64,000 bases of DNA from CAVRXZ01 sp963773035 (GTDB lineage: Bacteria; Acidobacteriota; Vicinamibacteria; Vicinamibacterales; CAVVIG01). Numbering within the stretch: position 1 is the stretch's first letter; each line of letters opens with the position of its first letter. The DNA lies in the NCBI GenBank assembly GCA_963773035.1, contig CAVYZX010000004.1:644300-708299 (forward strand), in the 5' to 3' direction. Made by a program: the position numbers and the translations under genes. This document shows positions 54,324-64,000 of this stretch, one piece after another. Under the pieces are notes generated by a model that saw only the letters and a program-made list of their open reading frames with translations, had not been told where the DNA came from and made no database searches.

Positions 54324-55331
54324 CTACTGGCCGTCGAAGATGGCACGGCAGCTGCCATTGACATCGCTGGCCACAGTCTTTTCGCCCGCCAGCCCCTTGC
54401 GGAAGGCCTGCTGGATCTGTTCGGCGTACTCCCGGTATGCGCTCTGGGCGTTTTTTGCGGCGCGACTGCCTTTGGGCACCTTGAACATGCCGACGATTTC
54501 CCGATCCCACTGCACCAGGCCTATCTCCCTCAGGCTGCGGCGCGTCTCGGCGAAGTCGTGGATCCCGAGCGCGATTCCGGCCGTCGCATTGATGAGACGA
54601 CATTCCTTGAGTACGCGCTGGCCTTCGTAAAGAGCATCGTTGGCCTGTTCCCTGGAGCTGCCCGCCCCCACGAGGGGTAGAACCAGCGACTGCGCGCCTG
54701 CGGCATCCAATGCGGCGAGGCACCCGGCAATCCCCTTGCGAATGCGGTCCTGCACGAACAGCTCGCGGCGGTCTACGGCGCCGCCATTGGCAAAGTCGGT
54801 TGCCACGAAGCAGGCGGCTTTGGGAAAGGCGCCACTCTTTTGATTGTCGTTCGCGCGACGTGGCAAGTGCGCCATGAACGTGTCGACACCGATCCGCAGC
54901 AGACCCTGTTCCCCGCCTGTTGACGCCGGCTGTTTCCGGACTGTCGCGATCTGATCGTCCAGATCGCGCATGACTTCAGGCTGCTTTCTGACTCGATCGA
55001 TCAGCACGCGCTGCGTCGCCGGTGACTGCGCCGTCGTCAGCAGGTCGGTATTTGTCGGGACGATGGCCGCATCAGGCCGAAATTCGGCCCTGTCGAATGC
55101 CCGCTCGACGTCACCGGTGCTGAGGTAGACATGCGCTGGAAACGTGGCAACGGTCGTCGCCGGCAAGTCGACCACCAGGAAACTCGATGCGAGCGATGCA
55201 TCTCGTTTCTGGTCGTCGCTGAACATGGCGGCAACAGGCGCCTGTTGCGCGTGGGCGACTTCTGCCGGCATCCAAAGAAGGATACCGGCGAGAAGCGCGA
55301 AAGAGCGGCGGCGGCAGCTTCGCAGCAACAT
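54324..55331 (-). CDS. Exported macro-domain-like protein
   Basis: 335 aa; CGGAG lies nine bases before the ATG. Signal peptide about 1-28 (FALLAGILLWMPAEVAHAQ). The following region has macro-domain features: a strand ending in a TN pair (DAAIVPTNTDLLTTA), KAACFVATDFANGG, a helix RIRKGIAGCLAALDAAGAQS and the strand-loop LVLPLVGAGSSREQANDAL, corresponding to the ADP-ribose phosphate loop. Macro domains bind ADP-ribose or related nucleotides and are normally cytosolic. Here the protein is exported. The C-terminal 100 residues are helical and charged. Last gene of a four-gene operon (19 bases after the SMP-30 stop). The macro call is by pattern only. Confidence 0.5.
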   Translation of the reverse strand: MLLRSCRRRSFALLAGILLWMPAEVAHAQQAPVAAMFSDDQKRDASLASSFLVVDLPATTVATFPAHVYLSTGDVERAFDRAEFRPDAAIVPTNTDLLTTAQSPATQRVLIDRVRKQPEVMRDLDDQIATVRKQPASTGGEQGLLRIGVDTFMAHLPRRANDNQKSGAFPKAACFVATDFANGGAVDRRELFVQDRIRKGIAGCLAALDAAGAQSLVLPLVGAGSSREQANDALYEGQRVLKECRLINATAGIALGIHDFAETRRSLREIGLVQWDREIVGMFKVPKGSRAAKNAQSAYREYAEQIQQAFRKGLAGEKTVASDVNGSCRAIFDGQ

Positions 55332-55350
55332 CAGTTACGCTCCGTTGCTC

Positions 55351-56430
55351 CTATTTCGCTCGATCCTTGTATCCCTGAGCAACCATCGGAATCGAGTAAA
55401 CGTAAGCGTGCTGCAGCCGCGCCGGGTCGATCAGGCTGACCACGGCATACAGCGTCTTCTTGTCCTGCCCGGCGAACGCAGCCGTGATCAGCCCGTATGG
55501 CGCAGGGATGCTGCCCAGCAGTTTGCCGTCTGGCGCAGCCACGTGCACCGTGGGACCGGCGGTGACGTAGAGGCGGCCCTGCGAGTCGACCGTCATGCCG
55601 TCGCCGTTTCCGCTCGGCAGTGCCACGAACTGGCGCTGGTTCTTCAGCGAACCGTCGGGCTGCACGTCGAATGCCGCGACCGAATTGCCATTCGTCACGT
55701 ACAGCGTCTTCTCATCCGGACTGAGGACGACACCATTCGTTCTCAGGTTCTCGCCGTAACGCGTGACGGTTCCTTTCTCGTCGGCGTGGAACAGCCCGCC
55801 CATCGTGAAGTACACGCCGCCCTTGCTGTCGGCCGTCAGGTCGTTGATCACGCCGCCCAGGCAGTCGAGGGGATCGCCGTTCGGCATCTTGTCGGCGAGG
55901 ATCCGCCGCTTCGGGGCAATCTGCGAGACGTTCGCACGCAGGCCCCGCTCGACCATGAACAGATCCCCCTTCTTGTTCATCGACAAGGCGCCGCCGGTGT
56001 GCGTGTCCTTGAAGACCGGCGTGGCGTTGCCGCTCTTATCGAGCTTCACGACGGCGCTGTTGTGGTTCTGCGCAATTAGGAGGTCGCCGCTCTTATCGGC
56101 AAGGATGCCGTCGGCGTTGTTGCCGCTGGCCTCCCACAGCTTGGTCCATTTCTGTCCAGCGGCAATGACACCGGGGATCTCGCTTACCGTGTAGTCGGCT
56201 GGTAGTGGCGGAAACGTGACTGCCGCCGCAACGGCACCTGCCGGCGCGCCCCCAGGCCCTCCTCCGCGCGCGGGAGGAGGCGGCGGTGGCGTCTTGCAAC
56301 TGGCGATCAACGCCTGGTAGCCGGGATCCTGTGGCGACTGCGCGCTTGCCCCAGGCGGCAGCGGAATCTGCGCGTATGCAACGGCGTTCATCAGGACGCA
56401 CAAGACTGACAGCAGAGCTTTTCGTTTCAT
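55351..56430 (-). CDS. SMP-30/gluconolactonase-like secreted beta-propeller
   Basis: 359 aa from the ATG at 56430 (GAGGTG upstream); the longer frame to 56568 lacks a signal. Signal peptide about 1-20 (LLSVLCVLMNAVAYA), Pro/Gly-rich linker (about 45-70), then a six-bladed propeller: NADGILADKSGDLLIAQNHN, DLTADSKGGVYFTMGGLFH, TNGVVLSPDEKTLYVTNGNS, and GDGMTVDSQGRLYVTAGPTV. Metal-site residues of SMP-30 lactonases (Glu, Asn, Asp) have plausible counterparts (N in INDLTAD and TNGVVLS, D in GNGDGMT). Likely hydrolyses a sugar lactone or related ester in the periplasm. Confidence 0.75.
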   Translation of the reverse strand: MKRKALLSVLCVLMNAVAYAQIPLPPGASAQSPQDPGYQALIASCKTPPPPPPARGGGPGGAPAGAVAAAVTFPPLPADYTVSEIPGVIAAGQKWTKLWEASGNNADGILADKSGDLLIAQNHNSAVVKLDKSGNATPVFKDTHTGGALSMNKKGDLFMVERGLRANVSQIAPKRRILADKMPNGDPLDCLGGVINDLTADSKGGVYFTMGGLFHADEKGTVTRYGENLRTNGVVLSPDEKTLYVTNGNSVAAFDVQPDGSLKNQRQFVALPSGNGDGMTVDSQGRLYVTAGPTVHVAAPDGKLLGSIPAPYGLITAAFAGQDKKTLYAVVSLIDPARLQHAYVYSIPMVAQGYKDRAK

Positions 56431-56471
56431 GAGACACCTCGTATCGCCGCTAGTCGCTGCGTGCGGCGCCA

Positions 56472-57305
56472 TCATTTCATTCGCTGAAGCGACTTTTCGT
56501 TCTCCAGGCAGATCTCGTCCACGAGCTCGGTATTGAGGGCGAGCCGCTGGTGCAGCGTCACCGTCCACGGCTTTGTATAGGCCTTGGGGTCATCGACCGT
56601 CACACCGATCTCGAGGTGACCGTAGTCGGGCCGGCGGATTCGCTCCTGCACCTTGACCGCCGACGTAATCACGCTTCCATTCCAATCGATCCAGATGTCG
56701 TCGCGAAATCCGATCGAGTTCACGACGAGCGTATCGCCTTCCCACTTGGCGGACGAATATCCCTGCCACGACGGAGTCGGATCGTCCGGAAACGGCCGGC
56801 CATCGGTGAACACTTGCCGGTAGCCCGCGTTCATCTCGTTCAGCATCACGAGCAGACCGGGCGTCTGCACGAACTTGAGCAGGTGGGGCAAGCTGTATGC
56901 GCGCAGGAATGTGTCGGGCAGGCAGGCTACGTGCGGATCGTCCTTGGCGTTCTCCACCGTCCGCTTCTTGACGAGTTCAGCCAGCCACGGCTGGTAAGGC
57001 AACCCGCCCGGCAGGTTCACGCCCATGTTGATGCCCTCGCGGCCCATCGGCAGCTCTGGACCGCAGGTCAGCGCCTCTGGATCCTTTGGACAGGTGGAGC
57101 TGTCCGTGAGCCAGATCCCCGAGAAGTCGGGCTTTCCGTCGGGGGTTCTCGGTGTTGGCGCAGACAGGTTGGGCTTTCCGTCAGGTGTTCTGGGAACGTT
57201 CGCCGTGGGGTGCTTCAACCACTGGGCAACAACCGTGGCCGAGAAACCGAGAGCAAAGCTCAAGGCGATTGCGACCGACAAGGGCCGAACGATGGACCTA
57301 TGCAT
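56472..57305 (-). CDS. Secreted hypothetical protein (acidobacterial family)
   Basis: 277 aa from the ATG at 57305; a TTG four codons upstream is possible. Signal peptide about 1-25 (SVAIALSFALGFSATVVA). It contains a duplicated 13-residue motif (TPDGKPNLSAPTPR / TPDGKPDFSGIW), a disulfide-candidate pair (STCPKD, ALTCGP), and the body VACLPDTFLRAYSLPHLLKF, WEGDTLVVNSIGFRDDIWID and the typical VTVDDPKAYTKPWTVTLHQR. The xPDGKPDFSGxW opening is a widespread acidobacterial exported family of unknown function. Middle of the operon 57827-54324. Confidence 0.65.
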   Translation of the reverse strand: MHRSIVRPLSVAIALSFALGFSATVVAQWLKHPTANVPRTPDGKPNLSAPTPRTPDGKPDFSGIWLTDSSTCPKDPEALTCGPELPMGREGINMGVNLPGGLPYQPWLAELVKKRTVENAKDDPHVACLPDTFLRAYSLPHLLKFVQTPGLLVMLNEMNAGYRQVFTDGRPFPDDPTPSWQGYSSAKWEGDTLVVNSIGFRDDIWIDWNGSVITSAVKVQERIRRPDYGHLEIGVTVDDPKAYTKPWTVTLHQRLALNTELVDEICLENEKSLQRMK

Positions 57306-57332
57306 GCTTGTCTGCAAGAGAATCTTCGGAAT

Positions 57333-57827
57333 CTACGGATTCTTCATCGCCGAGTCCCAATGTTCGTCGGCTTTTCCGTCCTTGATGCGCCACATGTCGA
57401 ACCACGTCGTCGTGTAGGTCTTCGACGGATCCTTCGGGTCCTTGTACTCCCGCGGCCAGGCGACCGTGACCAGATCACCCTCTGCCGTCACCGAGACGAT
57501 CTTGCTTTTGAGCTTCTGCTCGATCGGCTTGGGCTGCACTTTCATCACTTCGGTGAAGAATTTCACCACGCCGGGAAGGCCCGACGCGGCGTTCGGGTTG
57601 TGCTGGATGTACCGGTCGGTCAGGTACTTGCCAGCCAGCTCCCAGTGATTCGCCTCGAGCAGGTCGCGGAAGATTCCGTACACCACCTGCTTGTTGGCAT
57701 TCAGCTTCGGGTCGCTGCTCTTGAAGAGCGATTCCGGGTCGGCCACGCCCACGACCGGTTCCTGAGCACGAACGGGTGAGATCGCAAGAACGGTGACGAA
57801 ACACACGCACAACGACAATGTTTTCAT
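57333..57827 (-). CDS. Secreted SnoaL-like (NTF2-fold) protein
   Basis: 164 aa; GGAGG lies seven bases before the ATG. Signal peptide about 1-21 (LCVCFVTVLAISPVRA). The NTF2/SnoaL pattern is clear: KQVVYGIFRDLLEANHWELA, KYLTDRYIQHNPNAASGLPG (the YIQHNP hallmark), VKFFTEVMK, and TTWFDMWRIKDGKADEHWDS (DxWRxxDGKxxEHWD). Members are polyketide cyclases or small hydrolases; the ligand is unknown. First gene of the four-gene operon. Confidence 0.8.
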   Translation of the reverse strand: MKTLSLCVCFVTVLAISPVRAQEPVVGVADPESLFKSSDPKLNANKQVVYGIFRDLLEANHWELAGKYLTDRYIQHNPNAASGLPGVVKFFTEVMKVQPKPIEQKLKSKIVSVTAEGDLVTVAWPREYKDPKDPSKTYTTTWFDMWRIKDGKADEHWDSAMKNP

Positions 57828-57876
57828 GGCGCATCCTCCGCGTCGCGCCCGATCTTCCCTTTCTTCGCCTTTCGTT

Positions 57877-58572
57877 TCAAGTCAGCACTTCTTGCACGCG
57901 CTTGAGATATTCCGGTCGTGGGATCGCCTGCGCTCCCAACGACACCAGATGGTCGGTCGCCCATTGGACGTCCAGCAGCGCCATCCCGCTCCCGCGCATC
58001 GTCTCGACCAGCGCCATCAGCGCCACCTTGGAGGCGTCTCGCTGACGGTGGAACATCGATTCACCCGCAAAGAGTCCGCCCACTCGAACGCCGTAGAGGC
58101 CGCCGGCAAGCCTGCCCTCGCGATCGAATACTTCGACGCTATGCGCCCATCCCAATTGATGCAGCCTCGTATAAGCCTCGACGAACGCTTCGGTAATCCA
58201 TCCGTGTTCCCTCCCCGGATCCGCGCAGCCGCGGACGACCTCCACGAACCTGGTATCGATTCGAGTCGTGTAGCGCTTCGCGCTTTGCCGCATCGATCGG
58301 CTTACGCGCAGGCCGTCGAGCGGCACGATGGCACGCGGATCGGGCGACCACCAGCCGAGCAGCCCGGGGTCGCCGTTCACCAGCATCGGGAACAGGCCCC
58401 GGCGATACGCGGCGATCAGCGTGGCAGGCTCCAGATCCCCACCCACGCCAATCAGGTCTGAATCTGGCATCTGTGCGGCAGAGGGCCATCGCCATCGGCT
58501 CTCCCCTGTTGGCTGTGGCTGTGTGTTCCAATCGATCACGGGTGTCGACGTAGGGTACTCTTGATAGTGCAT
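57877..58572 (-). CDS. aat: Leucyl/phenylalanyl-tRNA--protein transferase
   Basis: 231 aa from the ATG at 58572. The family signature is complete: LIGVGGDLEPATLIAAYRRG, LFPM (usual LFPW), LGWWSPDPRAIVPLDGLRVS, HGWITEAFVEAYTRLHQLGW, AHSVEVFDREGRLAGGLYGV and LFAGESMFHRQRDASKVAL. The enzyme adds Leu or Phe from tRNA to proteins with N-terminal Arg or Lys, creating N-degrons recognised by ClpS. Its start codon overlaps the divergent clpS start through a shared CATG, leaving no conventional leader. A GTG at 58539 could be the real start. Confidence 0.93.
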   Translation of the reverse strand: MHYQEYPTSTPVIDWNTQPQPTGESRWRWPSAAQMPDSDLIGVGGDLEPATLIAAYRRGLFPMLVNGDPGLLGWWSPDPRAIVPLDGLRVSRSMRQSAKRYTTRIDTRFVEVVRGCADPGREHGWITEAFVEAYTRLHQLGWAHSVEVFDREGRLAGGLYGVRVGGLFAGESMFHRQRDASKVALMALVETMRGSGMALLDVQWATDHLVSLGAQAIPRPEYLKRVQEVLT

Positions 58573-58894
58573 GGGTGACCGGGACGAACGCCACGGCGCG
58601 CCTGGCGCCGACGTCAAGGAGCGTCCCCGCAGCAAGACGCGGCAGCCGGAGCTCTATAACGTCGTGCTGCTGAACGACGACTACACGCCGATGCAGTTCG
58701 TCGTCGAGGTGCTCGAGCACCTGTTCCAGCGTTCGCCCGCCGAAGCGCACCGCATTATGATGCAGGTACACATGAACGGACGGGGCCTCGCGGGTGTCTA
58801 CCCGTGGGATGTTGCGGAGACGAAGGTCGATGCGCTTCTATCGCTCGCACGCGAGGCAGGACATCCACTTCAGGCGACGATCGAGGGCGCCTAG
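58571..58894 (+). CDS. clpS: ATP-dependent Clp protease adaptor ClpS
   Basis: 107 aa. The ClpS core is VVLLNDDYTPMQFVVEVLEH (with the N-degron-binding NDD..TP), LFQRSPAEAHRIMMQVHMNG and RGLAGVYPWDVAETKVDAL (GxG...PxxVAETK). It delivers substrates bearing N-terminal Leu, Phe, Tyr or Trp to ClpA. The first about 25 residues are a charged extension that feeds into ClpA. The clpA gene starts 12 bases after its stop. The start codon is shared as CATG with the divergent aat gene, so its mRNA leader must be very short or begin inside aat. Confidence 0.93.
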   Translation: MGDRDERHGAPGADVKERPRSKTRQPELYNVVLLNDDYTPMQFVVEVLEHLFQRSPAEAHRIMMQVHMNGRGLAGVYPWDVAETKVDALLSLAREAGHPLQATIEGA

Positions 58895-58906
58895 GGCGAA
58901 CCGTTC

Positions 58907-61213
<2,307 letters not shown>

Positions 61214-61246
61214 ATCTTTTCTGCGAAAGCCAACGAGTGAGGTATG

Positions 61247-62053
61247 TTACGCAGCCTTCTCGGCAACGTAGCAGTGCCGCGATAGGCGACGCTCGGCCGA
61301 AAGCCGATGCACGCACGCCAGGAACCGTTGCAGACCCGTAAAATTCGTCTCACCTTCGCGCGCGATCAGCTCGTCGCGATACCGCTCCCGTGCGTCATGC
61401 CACCGCTTGGCAATCACCTCCGCCGCTTCCGTGACATCTTCGCGGGATAGCAGCGTGAACCCCGCGCGACCGATCAGGCGTTCGTTCTCCCCGGGCGGTA
61501 CGAACAAATACCATCCGATCGAGCTGCGGACGGCCAGCTCCTCTTGTGACACCAGACCGGTGACGATCATGGCGTCCGTGAACAGCATGCGCCCGCGCGG
61601 CTTCAGCACGCGGTGCCATTCGGTAAGGACCTCCTGACGATTCGAAATATGGCACATCGAGTCGTTCGAGAGCACGGCATCGAACGTCGCCGGCGGGAAT
61701 GGAAGCGGCTTGCTCGCGTCGGCCATCTGAAACGACACGCGGTCCGCAACATTTCTCGCGGCGGCCAATTGCTCGGCGTTACGAACTCCATGCTCGTTGA
61801 GATCGATGCCTGTTACCCGGCAGCCGCGGGCGGCAGCGAGGTACACGGCGGGACCGCCGGAGCCGCTGCCGACCTCCAGTACGTGGCTGTCCGCGCGCAC
61901 GAGCGCTTGGTCAGAAAATCGAAGCCAGTCCGCGGCGGTCATCCAACTGCTCTGACCGATGTCCTCACCAAAGGCGTGATGGCGGACATCGGCCTCGGCA
62001 CGGCTGCTGAAGTGCGCGTAGACGTTGTTATAGAGATCCACCCCTTCGGACAT
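61247..62053 (-). CDS. SAM-dependent methyltransferase (class I)
   Basis: 268 aa from the ATG at 62053 with AGGGA six bases upstream. The pattern resembles sarcosine/dimethylglycine or UbiE/Coq5-like methyltransferases: LYNNVYAHFSSRAEADVRHH, SHVLEVGSGSGGPAVYLAA (motif I), RVTGIDLNEHGVRNAEQLA (motif II), FDAVLSNDSMCHISNRQEVL (post-II) and RVLKPRGRMLFTDA (post-III). Substrate unknown. Convergent with clpA and divergent from the MFS exporter. Confidence 0.82.
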   Translation of the reverse strand: MSEGVDLYNNVYAHFSSRAEADVRHHAFGEDIGQSSWMTAADWLRFSDQALVRADSHVLEVGSGSGGPAVYLAAARGCRVTGIDLNEHGVRNAEQLAAARNVADRVSFQMADASKPLPFPPATFDAVLSNDSMCHISNRQEVLTEWHRVLKPRGRMLFTDAMIVTGLVSQEELAVRSSIGWYLFVPPGENERLIGRAGFTLLSREDVTEAAEVIAKRWHDARERYRDELIAREGETNFTGLQRFLACVHRLSAERRLSRHCYVAEKAA

Positions 62054-62199
62054 GTTGTTCCCTGCGCTCATAGTCCGGTTTCACCATAGATGACGGACGA
62101 CAGACAACGCACCGGCATCTAGTCAGTATCCTGCCATACCCGTCGGGACGCTCGAGCGCGGTGCAGCAGTTCCGGCTGCGCGTGCAGATTGATTGAACC

Positions 62200-62236
62200 T
62201 TTAGTCCATCTTCTTCCTCACCTGTATAGTGGACCA
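62200..62236 (+). promoter_or_regulatory. Candidate promoter/operator before MFS gene
   Basis: TATAGT (62225-62230) fits a -10 element. Two related motifs, TTTAGTCCA (62200-62208) and TATAGTGGACCA (62225-62236), bracket it, with GTCCA and TGGAC forming an interrupted dyad that could bind a repressor. The -35 is weak. Transcription would begin at or next to the ATG at 62239. Confidence 0.25.
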
Positions 62237-62238
62237 AC

Positions 62239-63870
62239 ATGGCAACGACGACGTCCGGCCAGGTCAAGTACTACACCTCTGGTCTCGTGCCGCTCACCAG
62301 GCCGCAGTTGGTGGGGACTCTCGCCGGCCTCCTCTTGGGCGCGCTGCTGGCCGCTATCGATCAGACGATTGTCGGAACGGCGGAACCGCGGATCATTGCG
62401 TCGCTGTCGGGGTTCAACCGGTACCCGTGGGTTGCAACTGCCTACCTACTGACCTCGACGCTTTCGGTTCCGATTTTCGCCAGCCTGTCGGACATTTACG
62501 GCCGCAAGCCCTTCTACCTCCTGGGCGCGGTGATCTTCGTGGTGACGTCGGCGCTGTGCGGTGCCGCCGGGACGCTAACGTTCATGCCGATCGACGGCAT
62601 GGGGCAGCTGATTCTGTTCCGTGGCCTGCAGGGCATTGGAGCCGGCATGGTGATGGGCCTGCTCTTCACCATCGTCGGCGACATCTTCTCCCCGTCGGAG
62701 CGCGGCCGATATGTGGGCCTCTTTTCCGCGGTCTGGGGGGTGGCGTCCATCTTCGGCCCGACACTGGGCGGGTGGCTGACGGATCAGTGGTCGTGGCGCG
62801 CCTGCTTCTGGGTGAACCTTCCGGTCGGCGCTGTCGCCATCGCGGCGATTTATTTCGAATTTCCGAACATGAAGCCCTCGGCGGCGGCGAGGCGTCTCGA
62901 CTGGCCGGGGTTTGCGACGCTGATTGGCTGCGTCGTGCCGCTGTTGCTCGCGCTCACCTGGGTCACCGAGCACGGCTGGGGCTCGACGCGTGTCGAAGTG
63001 TCGCTTGCACTCGCGGCCGTGATGCTGGTCGCGTTTCTGTATGCGGAATTCCGTTCCGCCGAGCCGATGATGCCACTCGGACTCTTTCGCCATCCAGTCA
63101 TCAGCATCTGCTCCATCTGCGTCTTCGTGCTCGGCGCCGGCATGTTCGGCGTCATCATCTATCTGCCGCTGTTCATGCAGGGGGTGCTCGGCGTGTCCGC
63201 GACCCGGTCGGGCAATCTCCTCACGCCACTGATGATGGGCGCGGTGGTCGGCAGTTTCTTCAGTGGTCAGGCCGTCTCACGGACCGGCAAGTACAAGGCG
63301 GTCGCGGTCGGCGGATCGGTCTTGATCGCCATGGGCATGATCCTCTTCGCGGGAATGGACGCCACGACCGCAAGGAGCTACGTCGCGTTGGGAATGGTCG
63401 TCGCAGGGCTGGGAATGGGGCTGGTACAGCCCGTCTACACCGTCGCGGTCCAAAACGTGGCTCCACGCCACCAGATGGGCGCCGCCACATCCTCGACGAT
63501 TTTCTTCCGGTCGATCGGCAGCACGGTCGGCGTAGCGATTTTTGGCTCGCTGATGTTGATGCGCTACCACGCGGAGTTTGCGAGCGCGGTGTCAGGCCAC
63601 GTGCCGGCAGGGTTGACGATGTACTTGTCGAACCCGCTGCTGATGATGCAGATGCGTTCGCAGATCGAAGCGAGCGTGGTCCAGACGCCTGGTGGCCTCG
63701 CGACTCTTCAAACACTCTTCGCCGCCGTGCGCACGGCACTGGCGCACGGCCTCGAGCGGATCTTCTTCTGGAGCGCGGTCATGATGACCCTGGCCGTACT
63801 GCTGCATCTGGCGCTGCGCAACGAGCCGCTGCGGGGCCGCGCGCCAGAGCCCGAAGTGCCGGCCCACTGA
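62239..63870 (+). CDS. MFS drug/proton antiporter (DHA2 family, 14 TM)
   Basis: 543 aa with 14 hydrophobic helices. DHA2 motifs are present: motif C-like GALLAAIDQTIVGTAEPRII with the TM1 Asp, motif A SLSDIYGRKPFYLLGAVIF, and motif C GVASIFGPTLGGWLTDQWSW. Export of drugs or lipid-like compounds driven by the proton gradient is expected. No Shine-Dalgarno precedes the ATG. A TATAGT at 62225-62230 lies nine bases before it, so the mRNA could be leaderless. The C-terminal tail is short and charged. Confidence 0.88.
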   Translation: MATTTSGQVKYYTSGLVPLTRPQLVGTLAGLLLGALLAAIDQTIVGTAEPRIIASLSGFNRYPWVATAYLLTSTLSVPIFASLSDIYGRKPFYLLGAVIFVVTSALCGAAGTLTFMPIDGMGQLILFRGLQGIGAGMVMGLLFTIVGDIFSPSERGRYVGLFSAVWGVASIFGPTLGGWLTDQWSWRACFWVNLPVGAVAIAAIYFEFPNMKPSAAARRLDWPGFATLIGCVVPLLLALTWVTEHGWGSTRVEVSLALAAVMLVAFLYAEFRSAEPMMPLGLFRHPVISICSICVFVLGAGMFGVIIYLPLFMQGVLGVSATRSGNLLTPLMMGAVVGSFFSGQAVSRTGKYKAVAVGGSVLIAMGMILFAGMDATTARSYVALGMVVAGLGMGLVQPVYTVAVQNVAPRHQMGAATSSTIFFRSIGSTVGVAIFGSLMLMRYHAEFASAVSGHVPAGLTMYLSNPLLMMQMRSQIEASVVQTPGGLATLQTLFAAVRTALAHGLERIFFWSAVMMTLAVLLHLALRNEPLRGRAPEPEVPAH

Positions 63871-63898
63871 GCTGCGGTCAATCGCGGTCTGGGAACGA

Positions 63899-64000
63899 TC
63901 ACTTCTTGAGCGCGGGGTTGATGTATCCGCCCGGCAGCACCTTGTCGATGTCGGGTCGGACCGAGACATACTCGATGTGATCAGGGACTTCGCTGAATCC
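63899..64000 (-). CDS. C-terminal end of an unidentified protein (partial, runs off right edge)
   Basis: The minus strand is open from the right edge to a TGA at 63901-63899, ending VLPGGYINPALKK and preceded by VPDHIEYVSVRPDIDK. Codon use is similar to neighbours and the start lies outside. Thirty-three residues are too few to name a family. Convergent with the MFS gene (28-base gap). Confidence 0.5.
   Translation of the reverse strand, partial: GFSEVPDHIEYVSVRPDIDKVLPGGYINPALKK

Noticed and set aside
62229..63980. 583-codon frame overlapping the MFS gene on the same strand
   Set aside because: Arg/Gly-rich out-of-frame translation of a clear 14-helix transporter.

Overview
The window is GC-rich DNA packed with genes on both strands. 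Its gene families point to an acidobacterium, most likely of the Vicinamibacteria: Oar-type TonB-dependent receptors with an N-terminal carboxypeptidase-regulatory-like domain, MacB/FtsX-like permeases with duplicated permease blocks (three copies, one decayed), an ECF sigma factor beside a receptor-like Ser/Thr kinase, and many small secreted families (DUF6152, lipocalin-like stress domains, SMP-30-like propellers). This assignment is inferred from family content. No rRNA, tRNA, CRISPR array, integrase or transposase was recognised.

Layout. 1-4.6 kb: secreted c-type cytochrome plus a DUF6152 gene, an outer-membrane barrel protein, an ankyrin/CxxCH/cyclase-like fusion and a gene remnant. 4.6-6.8 kb: divergent LysR regulator and FAD monooxygenase. 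6.9-10.1 kb: an intracellular subtilase and alpha/beta hydrolase gene pair. 10.2-12.9 kb: DoxX-AraC-DoxX operon and, divergent to it, a Ser/Thr kinase fused to a BRCT-like domain. 12.9-16.1 kb: secreted glycerophosphodiesterase and PhoX-like phosphatase. 16.4-30.4 kb: secreted and outer-membrane proteins (intact TonB receptor, Tat-exported amidohydrolase, ABC permease, 5'-truncated TonB receptor, fibronectin-type repeat protein). 30.5-35.6 kb: an ECF sigma/kinase pair with a decayed or mis-sequenced neighbour, an ABC permease fragment and a DUF6152 gene. 36-39 kb: CDP-alcohol phosphotransferase, GT4 glycosyltransferase and methyltransferase, which look like a glycolipid module. 38.9-43.0 kb: a tightly overlapping Nudix-CHAD-ParA-CYTH-FkbM operon. 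43.3-48 kb: HAD acid phosphatase, a 51-aa membrane protein and a four-gene operon of secreted proteins ending in a metallo-beta-lactamase-fold protein. 48-54 kb: MscS channel, second ABC permease, acyl-CoA synthetase. 54.3-57.8 kb: four-gene secreted-protein operon including a macro-domain-like protein. 57.9-61.2 kb: aat, clpS and clpA, the bacterial N-degron pathway in one place. 61.2-64 kb: methyltransferase, MFS exporter and the tail of an unidentified gene.

The most original point is the 38.9-43.0 kb operon. A ParA-type positioning ATPase is translationally coupled to a CHAD protein (a polyphosphate-granule-binding fold), a Nudix hydrolase and a second CYTH-like protein. This suggests a system that positions or processes polyphosphate granules. 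Other unusual architectures are the kinase-BRCT fusion, the cytosolic subtilase/hydrolase pair, the ankyrin-heme-cyclase fusion and an exported macro-like protein.

A caution about quality: at least nine loci (about 4.4, 14.05, 21.6, 27.9, 30.5-31.1, 31.5-32.1, 34.6 and 52.8 kb) contain one- or two-base indels, nearly all insertions and several in short homopolymers. Conserved protein sequence continues in a new frame after each. They are annotated as single genes with frameshifts. They may be sequencing errors rather than real pseudogenes.
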